Shown piece by piece: positions 54,061 to 60,739 of a DNA stretch of 64,000 nt (position 1 is its first letter; each line of letters starts with the position of its first letter). Origin of the DNA: Runella sp. MFBS21. Its GTDB lineage: Bacteria; Bacteroidota; Bacteroidia; Cytophagales; Spirosomataceae. Location of the stretch: positions 124,001 to 188,000 of the forward strand of contig NZ_JARNTW010000007.1 in the NCBI RefSeq assembly GCF_029433105.1. Reading direction: 5' to 3'. The translations under genes were made by a program, and so were the position numbers. A model generated the notes under the pieces. It did not search any database, was not told the DNA's origin, and saw nothing but the letters and a program-made list of their open reading frames with translations.

Positions 54061-54687
54061 GTATTTGGGGTTTAAATAAGAAAAAGGGTAATCTTCCCAG
54101 TTGTTGATAAGGCCTGCTTTGACGGGGTTGTCTAAAATATACTTATTGATATTATACAATTCTTGACCATTACGTACGACGTGGTCATAACTTTCTTCTT
54201 GCCAAAAAGCCCCTGTTCGATTCAATAGTTTGTTGGCTAACTTAGCAGTATAACTTTTTAGACTGTGCATGATTCTATAGAGGGGTTTTGGGTACTCATA
54301 AGTGTCAATAACCAAATGAAAGTGATTGGGCATTAGGGTATAACAAACGAGTTCATAAGATTTCTTATCCCAAAAATGCAATGCTTCTACAACAATTTGA
54401 GCAATTTCCGGCTGTTTGAGCCATTGTGGATCATTTTGATTTTGGTCTAAGTATTTATCCCAATTGGCAAAATGGCGTTTGTGTAGATTTCGTATCGCTA
54501 TTTTCCTTTCTTCTTCGCTTGTAGAAGTAGCTAAAATATGTCTATAAGCTTGTTGTTTTTCTTCTTTTAATCGTTCCAGTACTTCTTTAGGAAGACTGTG
54601 ATGCAACCGTGCGGTCACAAAAAAAGTGCCGTCTTTGGGTTGGAAGTGAGGGAGGTACCGGTAGTATTCGGGTTTGAATTGTTTCAT
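54052..54687 (-). CDS. REP-associated tyrosine transposase (RAYT, IS200/IS605-like Y1 HUH)
   Basis: The 211-residue protein has the HUH metal motif as MPNHFHLVI (near 117-125), with the two His separated by one bulky residue. The catalytic-Tyr region is ESYDHVVRNGQELYNINKYI, and GTFFVTARL opens the first strand, as in the RAYT/TnpA_REP clade. RAYTs are single-copy domesticated transposases thought to cut and spread REP palindromes. Here the gene's 3' end abuts a tandem array of such palindromes, and its stop codon lies inside the last repeat. There are no flanking IS ends, so it does not look like an autonomous insertion sequence. Confidence 0.92.
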   Translation of the reverse strand: MKQFKPEYYRYLPHFQPKDGTFFVTARLHHSLPKEVLERLKEEKQQAYRHILATSTSEEERKIAIRNLHKRHFANWDKYLDQNQNDPQWLKQPEIAQIVVEALHFWDKKSYELVCYTLMPNHFHLVIDTYEYPKPLYRIMHSLKSYTAKLANKLLNRTGAFWQEESYDHVVRNGQELYNINKYILDNPVKAGLINNWEDYPFSYLNPKYLE

Positions 54688-54822
54688 GTCTTCAGGATGT
54701 TAATCTACTGATTACAAGACGGAGTAGGTGTGAGTAAGTCACTTTTGTGAAAAATTTTCAAAAGGAAATTTTAAATTAGGTTGCTTACAGTGGGAGGTTA
54801 GGGTACTCATAGAGGAGGGGTA

Positions 54823-54881
54823 GATGAGTTATTCACGGAGAAGAGATTAGATGAATTATTCACGGACGGGCCGTCCGTGCT
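54823..54881. repeat. Solo REP palindrome with flanking direct repeat
   Basis: CACGGACGG (54861-54869) and CCGTCCGTG (54871-54879) form a perfect 9-bp palindrome with one central base. It is the core of the array repeats. A GATGAGTTATTCACGGA-like sequence occurs near 54824 and again, with one change, near 54850, so the site seems to have duplicated partly. It lies in the 271-bp gap before the next gene. Confidence 0.6.
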
Positions 54882-54958
54882 ACAGAATGTCGCAATTTTA
54901 CAATCTTGAGAAGTGGAAGGAAAGTAGTTTTGAATCGTAAATCAAAACTTTTACGAAG

Positions 54959-55735
54959 ATGCAAAAACTACTTTTTTTACTGATATTAATTGGGTCATTT
55001 GGGTTTGTAAGTGATGAATCAGTAAACAGTATCAATGGTGCTTTTAGATTGAGTCAACTGAAATATCAGAATGATAAAGATTGGGTGGTGGCCGACGAAC
55101 GATTCAGTATTAAAGTATTTAAGGATGGATATTGGATGGTCGCAAAACTTAAAAAAGGAAATAAAGAGTTTGGAGGCATGGGTGGTGGACCTTATACTCT
55201 CAAAGATGGTAAGTATAACGAACACAAAGATTTTTATTCTTGGGATTCTACTGGTGTGGGAAATACGGTGGCATATGATTACAAAATGTCTGTAAATGAA
55301 TTTAAACAGTCGGGTAAAATAAATACAGCTAAATATCCAAACTATGAAATAAATGAAATTTTTGAGCGAGTAAAGGTAGATGAACCTCTGAAAAATGAGG
55401 GCTTAGAGGGAGTTTGGCTAATGCAAGAGGGATATTGGGGAGGAACAAGCCGCTTTGGAGAAGGTAAATATCAAGGTTTTGTGATGATGAAAATATACGC
55501 ATATCCTTATACAGTTTATGCTTATTATGATCGTGTTAATAAAAAATTTGATGGAGGTGGAGTTTGCCGTTATCAATTTGACGGTAAAACCTTAACTGAA
55601 ACTAATGAATTGTGGTCTTGGGATATGAGTCGTCGTGGTAAGAGTGAAACTCATAAGATTACATTCAAAAATGGAAAACTTATCCAAGAAGGGTGGGAGG
55701 GTAAGTTGAGAGAGGTTTTTGTTAAAGCAAAGTAG
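54959..55735 (+). CDS. Exported protein of unknown function with two similar halves
   Basis: The 258-residue protein starts with a signal peptide (MQKLLFLLILIGSFGFVS). The sequence falls in two similar parts, one opening INGAFRLSQLKYQNDKDW and the other LEGVWLMQEGYWGGTSRFG, each followed by similar beta-strand patterns (FKDGYWMVAKLKKG and MKIYAYPYTVYAYYD) and a WSWD or YSWDS segment. This suggests two lipocalin-like beta-barrel lobes from an internal duplication. The function is unknown. No operon partner is obvious; the DinB-like gene begins 117 nt later. Confidence 0.7.
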   Translation: MQKLLFLLILIGSFGFVSDESVNSINGAFRLSQLKYQNDKDWVVADERFSIKVFKDGYWMVAKLKKGNKEFGGMGGGPYTLKDGKYNEHKDFYSWDSTGVGNTVAYDYKMSVNEFKQSGKINTAKYPNYEINEIFERVKVDEPLKNEGLEGVWLMQEGYWGGTSRFGEGKYQGFVMMKIYAYPYTVYAYYDRVNKKFDGGGVCRYQFDGKTLTETNELWSWDMSRRGKSETHKITFKNGKLIQEGWEGKLREVFVKAK

Positions 55736-55852
55736 TGAAACTTTATCATTTTTGAGATTTTAATCTTGATTGGGTAGGACTAAAATGCCGCATTTTTACA
55801 ATAATTTTCTTCAATATGAGAATAATTTTGTCATAACAAACTGTGATATTCC

Positions 55853-56452
55853 ATGAAACCTAAGTTATTATTTTTCTTGTATTTGGCATTGCTGTGGAAA
55901 GGAGGGAATGCCCAAAAGACATGGTCTACTGAGGAAAAGGCCTCATTGGTGAAACAATATATACGTACAAAAACGGAAGTTAATTCTGAAACAGCTAGTT
56001 TGACTCCTGCTCAGTGGAATTTTAAAGAAGGCCCTGCTCAATGGAATATTGCGCAAGTGATTGAACACTTAAATATGTGGTCACTTCTGACTCAGCATGA
56101 TGCTCGGTATGTGGTTATGTTGGGCGAAAATCCAGAGTTGTCGAATATGGTTGCTTCTGATAGTGTAAATACTTCTTTTATTTATGAAACAAATCCACAT
56201 GTGTCTCCTGACCATACAATCCCAATGGGGCTAGTTAAAGATGAGGCTAATCTGAAAATTTTCAATAGCAAATATGACGAAATTATTATGGCGATTGAAA
56301 AATCAAAGCTGAACTTTAGAATGTTTGTTAGACCGGGCGTTAACGATAGACATAGGGACTTGGCTCAGATTTATATCGTCCATTATGGGCATGTGGATAG
56401 GCATTTGAGACAGATTAGAAGGATTAAGGCTAATCCTAATTTTCCTCAATGA
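55853..56452 (+). CDS. DinB-like four-helix protein with signal peptide
   Basis: The 199-residue protein has a signal peptide (MKPKLLFFLYLALLWKGGNAQ) and a DinB/YfiT-like helical bundle. Two of the three metal-binding His positions can be seen, in QWNIAQVIEHLNMW and in QIYIVHYGHVDRHLRQIRRI. DinB superfamily proteins include metal-dependent hydrolases and thiol transferases, but most are uncharacterised. The exported location is unusual for the group and suggests a periplasmic role. Confidence 0.8.
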   Translation: MKPKLLFFLYLALLWKGGNAQKTWSTEEKASLVKQYIRTKTEVNSETASLTPAQWNFKEGPAQWNIAQVIEHLNMWSLLTQHDARYVVMLGENPELSNMVASDSVNTSFIYETNPHVSPDHTIPMGLVKDEANLKIFNSKYDEIIMAIEKSKLNFRMFVRPGVNDRHRDLAQIYIVHYGHVDRHLRQIRRIKANPNFPQ

Positions 56453-56487
56453 TTCATTCATTTCTATAAATATGGGGTGCTTTTTAT

Positions 56488-56597
56488 TTTATCCTTACGG
56501 ACGGGGCTTTTATTTGACTTATACTACTTTATCCTTACGGACGGGAGTTTTATTTGATTTAACTACTTTATCCTTACGGACGGGACGTCCGTACCAC
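56488..56597. repeat. Three short direct repeats ending in a REP palindrome, next to the following start codon
   Basis: TTTATCCTTACGGACGGG occurs at 56488, 56528 and 56567 with a 39-40 bp period. The last copy closes into a perfect palindrome, TACGGACG (56575-56582) with CGTCCGTA (56586-56593), and ends 10 nt before the ATG at 56603. It shares the ACGGACG core with the RAYT array. Confidence 0.65.
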
Positions 56598-56602
56598 AAA
56601 CA

Positions 56603-57049
56603 ATGGAAACTACAAAAATATCATCGTCGATTGCTGAATTGACCAGAAAAGGTACGTGTGTGGAGTTTTTCTCTGCTTATCAAGAACTTGATACAAATCG
56701 CATGATTAGTCTTGCTACCCCTGACGCTACTGTATGGTTCGAACCACTGGGAGAAGGCGGAAAAGGCTTATTTAAAGAGTTTGGTAAGGCTGTTTGGGAA
56801 TTGTTGATGGATTGTTTTCCTGATATCGACAATACCATAGATAGTATGTATGCCGAAGGAGACTCAATCATTTGTAAGGTTGTGATTTTCGGAACCCAAG
56901 AAAAAGAGTTTATGGGGCTTCCAAGCAAAGGATTGAAGTTTAATAGTGAGCATATTTTTGTGTTCAAATTTGACGAAAATGACAAAATTACATCTCTTAC
57001 TATCAATTGGAATCACGAGAGTTTTGTAGCTCAACTTAGTGGTAATTAA
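56603..57049 (+). CDS. NTF2-like / SnoaL-like fold protein
   Basis: The 148-residue protein has the SnoaL-like pattern: a helical start (VEFFSAYQELDTNRMISLA), then TPDATVWFEPLGEGGKG, MYAEGDSIICKVVIFGTQ and a final FKFDENDKITSLTINWNHES. There is no signal peptide. The function is unknown; the family contains isomerases and epoxide hydrolases. The AraC-type gene 84 nt downstream could be its regulator. A REP palindrome ends just before its start and covers the usual ribosome-binding position, which may affect its translation. Confidence 0.72.
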   Translation: METTKISSSIAELTRKGTCVEFFSAYQELDTNRMISLATPDATVWFEPLGEGGKGLFKEFGKAVWELLMDCFPDIDNTIDSMYAEGDSIICKVVIFGTQEKEFMGLPSKGLKFNSEHIFVFKFDENDKITSLTINWNHESFVAQLSGN

Positions 57050-57133
57050 TTATCCCAAACCGTTTGCTAAATTTAATTAGGGATATTTTGTATGTTTTTT
57101 TATAAATAAGTACTTTCGGTAAAATTGAAATGT

Positions 57134-57949
57134 ATGTTTTACCGAAAGTACGTCCCTGCGCTTCACTTGAGGCCGTATGTTGAATGTTTTTATGTGTGGG
57201 AGTGTAGTGAAATTCTCACCACACAGCTACCTATAGAATCCCCACCCAATGGATTTGCTTCTATGGTTTTTAATTATGGAAATCCCTACCGAGTAGTTTC
57301 ACAAAAACTTAATGGAGGCATTGCTCCTAAAACCTTTCTGACTGGGCAGGCCACTAAAAGTTATCACCTTCATTTATCAGGTAAGATAGGTATGGTTGGG
57401 ATTGTATTTCGGCCTGCGGGTTTATGTAGTTTATTTGGCTTGCCTATGTACGAATTTTCGGATGAGCGTATCAATCTACGGGACGTGTTGGGGAAGAATA
57501 TTGATGAATTGTATGATAAAATAGAAGAAGCGGCTTCCTGCGACGAACGTATAGTATTGCTCGAACAATTTTTAAATTTTCAGTTTCTTCGTAAAATCCC
57601 TACTCCTGATGCTATAGATTATGCAGCAAATTTGATTGTGGATGAAAAAGGAATCTTCAACATTAATGAACTGATAGATGAAGTGTGTATGAGTAGGAGA
57701 CAACTTGAGCGTAAATTCTTGCAAAAAGTAGGAGTAAGCCCTAAATATTATGCTCGTATTCGTCGTGTCGGCTTCTTGTGCAACGTATTGGCGCAACAAG
57801 GATGGCAGATTAAAGATTGGCAAGATTTGATTTATCAAAGTGGCTACTATGATCAATCTCACTTCATCAAAGAGTTTACGGAGTTTATGGGTAAAAATCC
57901 TTCTTTTTACGTAAAAAATAACAGTGAATTGGCGAGGTATTTGAAATAG
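57134..57949 (+). CDS. AraC family transcriptional regulator
   Basis: Using the ATG at 57134 (MFYRKYVPALHLRPYVECFY), the protein has 271 residues. The N-terminal part (DUF6597-like, with LRPYVECFYVWE and GIVFRPAGLCSLFGLP) precedes a C-terminal AraC HTH with NELIDEVCMSRRQLERKFLQ and a late YYDQSHFIKEFTEFMG. It is a soluble one-component regulator of unknown signal. It lies between an NTF2-like gene and an FAD dehydrogenase on the same strand and could regulate either. Confidence 0.88.
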   Translation: MFYRKYVPALHLRPYVECFYVWECSEILTTQLPIESPPNGFASMVFNYGNPYRVVSQKLNGGIAPKTFLTGQATKSYHLHLSGKIGMVGIVFRPAGLCSLFGLPMYEFSDERINLRDVLGKNIDELYDKIEEAASCDERIVLLEQFLNFQFLRKIPTPDAIDYAANLIVDEKGIFNINELIDEVCMSRRQLERKFLQKVGVSPKYYARIRRVGFLCNVLAQQGWQIKDWQDLIYQSGYYDQSHFIKEFTEFMGKNPSFYVKNNSELARYLK

Positions 57950-58030
57950 TGCTTTATTTTTCTTCTAAAGCGGCTATTTGACTTCTATTTTGACGTATTT
58001 TTGCGCTATTAAAGGCTAAATCCCTTTCTG

Positions 58031-59629
58031 ATGCACCAAATACTCCAACTTACTCTGCCGCCCCAAACGGCACTAGATGATGTCGCTTTGCGGCATTACA
58101 TAATCCAGCACCTCCGTATCACTGATGACCACGAACTGGTGGTTCGGAAAATAAAACAGTCGATAGACGCTCGTTCTAAACAGGTAAAAGTGAGCCTTCA
58201 GGCGGAGATTTTTGTGGGAGAGCCGCCTACTCCTGTGATTTCTTATCAAAAAGATTATCCTAATGTTTCGCAAAAACCGGCAGTCGTTATAGTAGGGGCT
58301 GGCCCTGCGGGTTTGTTTGCGGCTCTACGTGCGGTGGAGTTGGGCTACAAGCCCCTTGTTTTAGAACGTGGTAAAGATGTGCGTAAACGCCGTCGTGACT
58401 TGGCGGCTATCAACAAAGACCATCTCGTAGACCCTGATTCAAATTATTGTTTTGGAGAAGGAGGCGCAGGTACTTATTCGGACGGGAAGCTTTATACACG
58501 CTCTAGCAAAAGAGGAGATGTAAGACGTATTCTTGAAATTATGGTAGCCCACGGTGCTACTGAGCAAATTTTGTATGATGCTCATCCCCATATCGGTACC
58601 AACAGACTTCCTCCGCTCATTGCAGATATGCGGGCGAGCATATTGAATGCAGGGGGAGAAATACATTTTGAAACCAGAGTTCAGGATTTTATTTTTAGTA
58701 ACCAAAAAATATTGGAACCACCTTTCGAAAAAGAAATAAGAGGAGTGGTGACTTCCGACGGACGTGAGTTTATAGGGATAGGGGTAATTTTGGCAACGGG
58801 GCATTCGGCACGTGATATCTTTGAATTGTGTCAGTTGAGAGGAGTTTTGATTGAAAACAAACCTTTTGCCATAGGGGTAAGGATTGAGCACCAACAACAG
58901 CTGATAGATTCACTTCAGTACCATTGTAGTGATAGAGGTGCTTATTTGCCCGCCGCATCTTATAGCTTGGTTACCCAGACCTATCATCAAAATGTACAAA
59001 GAGGGGTGTTTTCGTTTTGTATGTGTCCGGGAGGTTTTATTGTACCTGCCGCAACCGCCCCTGGAGAGTTGGTTGTCAATGGTATGTCGCCTTCAAGGCG
59101 CGATTCTCGCTTTGCCAATTCTGGTATGGTGGTTAGTATTGAGGCCATTGATACGAAGCCATTTGCGAAATTTGGAGCTTTAGCAGGCTTAGAACTTCAG
59201 AAAAAAATTGAGCAGCGCGCAAGTATGTTGGTAAGAGGGCGTCAAACAGCACCCGCCCAACGAGTACTGGATTTTGTAAAAAAGAAAAACTCACCTGAAT
59301 TATTGGAAACGTCTTATCAACCAGGGCTTCAATCAATGGATTTGCGGGAATACTTGCCTGACCACATAGCCGAACCTCTTCGTCAAGGCTTACAGGACTT
59401 TGGCAAAAAGATGCACGGGTATGTTTCAAACGAGGCACAGTTGATTGGAGTGGAGAGTCGTACGTCTTCTCCAGTCCGTATTCCTCGCGATAAGAATACT
59501 GCGGAGCATTTGACCGTCAGACGATTGTATCCGTGTGGTGAAGGAGCGGGATATGCAGGGGGGATTATGTCGGCGGCTTTGGATGGTACTTTTGTAGTGG
59601 AGCAGCTTTTGAAGCAATATCAAAGTTAG
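58031..59629 (+). CDS. FAD-dependent dehydrogenase (COG2509 family)
   Basis: The 532-residue protein has a short N-terminal ferredoxin-like extension (about 1-80) and an FAD-binding Rossmann motif VIVGAGPAGLFAALRA near 86-101. Then come CFGEGGAGTYSDGKLYTR, GVRIEHQQ and the C-terminal FAD site LYPCGEGAGYAGGIMSAALD. This pattern is the COG2509 group of uncharacterised FAD-dependent dehydrogenases. The redox substrate is unknown. It is cytoplasmic by its lack of a leader. Confidence 0.88.
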   Translation: MHQILQLTLPPQTALDDVALRHYIIQHLRITDDHELVVRKIKQSIDARSKQVKVSLQAEIFVGEPPTPVISYQKDYPNVSQKPAVVIVGAGPAGLFAALRAVELGYKPLVLERGKDVRKRRRDLAAINKDHLVDPDSNYCFGEGGAGTYSDGKLYTRSSKRGDVRRILEIMVAHGATEQILYDAHPHIGTNRLPPLIADMRASILNAGGEIHFETRVQDFIFSNQKILEPPFEKEIRGVVTSDGREFIGIGVILATGHSARDIFELCQLRGVLIENKPFAIGVRIEHQQQLIDSLQYHCSDRGAYLPAASYSLVTQTYHQNVQRGVFSFCMCPGGFIVPAATAPGELVVNGMSPSRRDSRFANSGMVVSIEAIDTKPFAKFGALAGLELQKKIEQRASMLVRGRQTAPAQRVLDFVKKKNSPELLETSYQPGLQSMDLREYLPDHIAEPLRQGLQDFGKKMHGYVSNEAQLIGVESRTSSPVRIPRDKNTAEHLTVRRLYPCGEGAGYAGGIMSAALDGTFVVEQLLKQYQS

Positions 59630-59754
59630 GCATATAGACGCCCCTCATTGCTGTGTGCGGAAATATGGGTAGAGTTGAGACCATGAGTTAAGGACTTTGT
59701 GATAAATAGATCTTTTTTACAAACTAAGTTTAGTGCGTCTAAAGCCTATAGGCT

Positions 59755-59851
59755 ACAGCTAAATAACTCAAAATTTGAGTTGTTTAGCTGTATGATAATA
59801 GCAAACGTTAGATAAATTGTTGTAAAAAAAATGGTTAGTTTAGAAACTAAC
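59755..59851. repeat. Two strong hairpins in the spacer before the CoA pyrophosphatase gene
   Basis: The first is an 18-bp inverted repeat (59755-59772 with 59774-59791) with one mismatch and almost no loop. The second is a perfect 8-bp pair, GTTAGTTT (59834-59841) with AAACTAAC (59844-59851). No T-run follows the first, so it is not a classical terminator. The 272-bp spacer holds no gene. Confidence 0.5.
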
Positions 59852-59901
59852 AGCTACTTTAGCTTCAAAGACCCTTAACAATTAGTTCATATACCAGACG
59901 G

Positions 59902-60522
59902 ATGCTTTTTAGCGAATTTATTGATATTGTCCAAGTCCAACTCCAGAAGCCACTTCCCGGGCTAGACGCCCATCTTAAAATGGCTTCAGCGTCGAGGTTG
60001 CGCTTAAAAATGCAACCAAATGAAAAAACACGCCGCTCAGCAGTTTTGATTTTGTTTTATCCTTTCCGGCAAGAAATATACCTTCCCCTCATATTACGTC
60101 CTAAATACGACGGTGTTCATGCTGGACAGATGGCATTTCCGGGAGGGCGTTATGAGAAAACCGACGAAAATCTTATTCGTACGGCGCTTCGTGAAGCTCA
60201 AGAAGAAATAGGTATCAAAGCGGCGGATGTTAAAGTATTGGGAACTTTAACGGAGCTTTTTATTCCTCCTAGCAATTTTTTTGTTTTACCAGTCATAGGC
60301 AAATTAGCCTACAAACCTGATTTTTATCCAGACCCGCGAGAAGTAGAGGCGATAGTTGAGGTGTCGCTAGAGGAGTTGAAGGATGAAAGTATCATTGGAG
60401 CGACGCAGCTGGAAGTCCGTGGAGTGACGGTCGATGCTCCTTTTTATGATATTCAAGGTCACAAAGTATGGGGTGCTACTGCCATGATGATAAGCGAATT
60501 GCTGACAGTTCTTCGAAATTAA
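59902..60522 (+). CDS. NUDIX family CoA pyrophosphatase
   Basis: The 206-residue enzyme has the Nudix box at about 81-105 (GGRYEKTDENLIRTALREAQ, then EEIG). It is preceded by the NuCoA motif LILRPKYDGVHAGQMAFPGG, which marks CoA pyrophosphatases of the NudL/YeaB type. These hydrolyse CoA or acyl-CoA to 3',5'-ADP and acyl-phosphopantetheine with a divalent metal, in the cytoplasm. The length matches the family. It is followed by a 217-nt gap before the DUF2723 gene. Confidence 0.93.
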   Translation: MLFSEFIDIVQVQLQKPLPGLDAHLKMASASRLRLKMQPNEKTRRSAVLILFYPFRQEIYLPLILRPKYDGVHAGQMAFPGGRYEKTDENLIRTALREAQEEIGIKAADVKVLGTLTELFIPPSNFFVLPVIGKLAYKPDFYPDPREVEAIVEVSLEELKDESIIGATQLEVRGVTVDAPFYDIQGHKVWGATAMMISELLTVLRN

Positions 60523-60739
60523 AATCTGTTTTAACAACTTTTAAGAGCTTTCTTCCTTACCCTTTAGGTCGAATTTGCTATTTTTGGCACGCCTTTGGTT
60601 ACGTTGGATTGTTGAATATAGATTGTAGCCAATGTTTTAGTGACAGCATTGGGGCATTTTCACTTCTGTCGTTTGCAATTTTATATTTCACAATTTAGGA
60701 ACAACACCAACCCAAAATCGAAAATATATCATCTCTAAA

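Noticed and set aside
54052-54687. Autonomous IS200/IS605 insertion sequence
   Set aside because: No terminal hairpins or tnpB are found, and the protein has RAYT-type features with REP elements adjacent.
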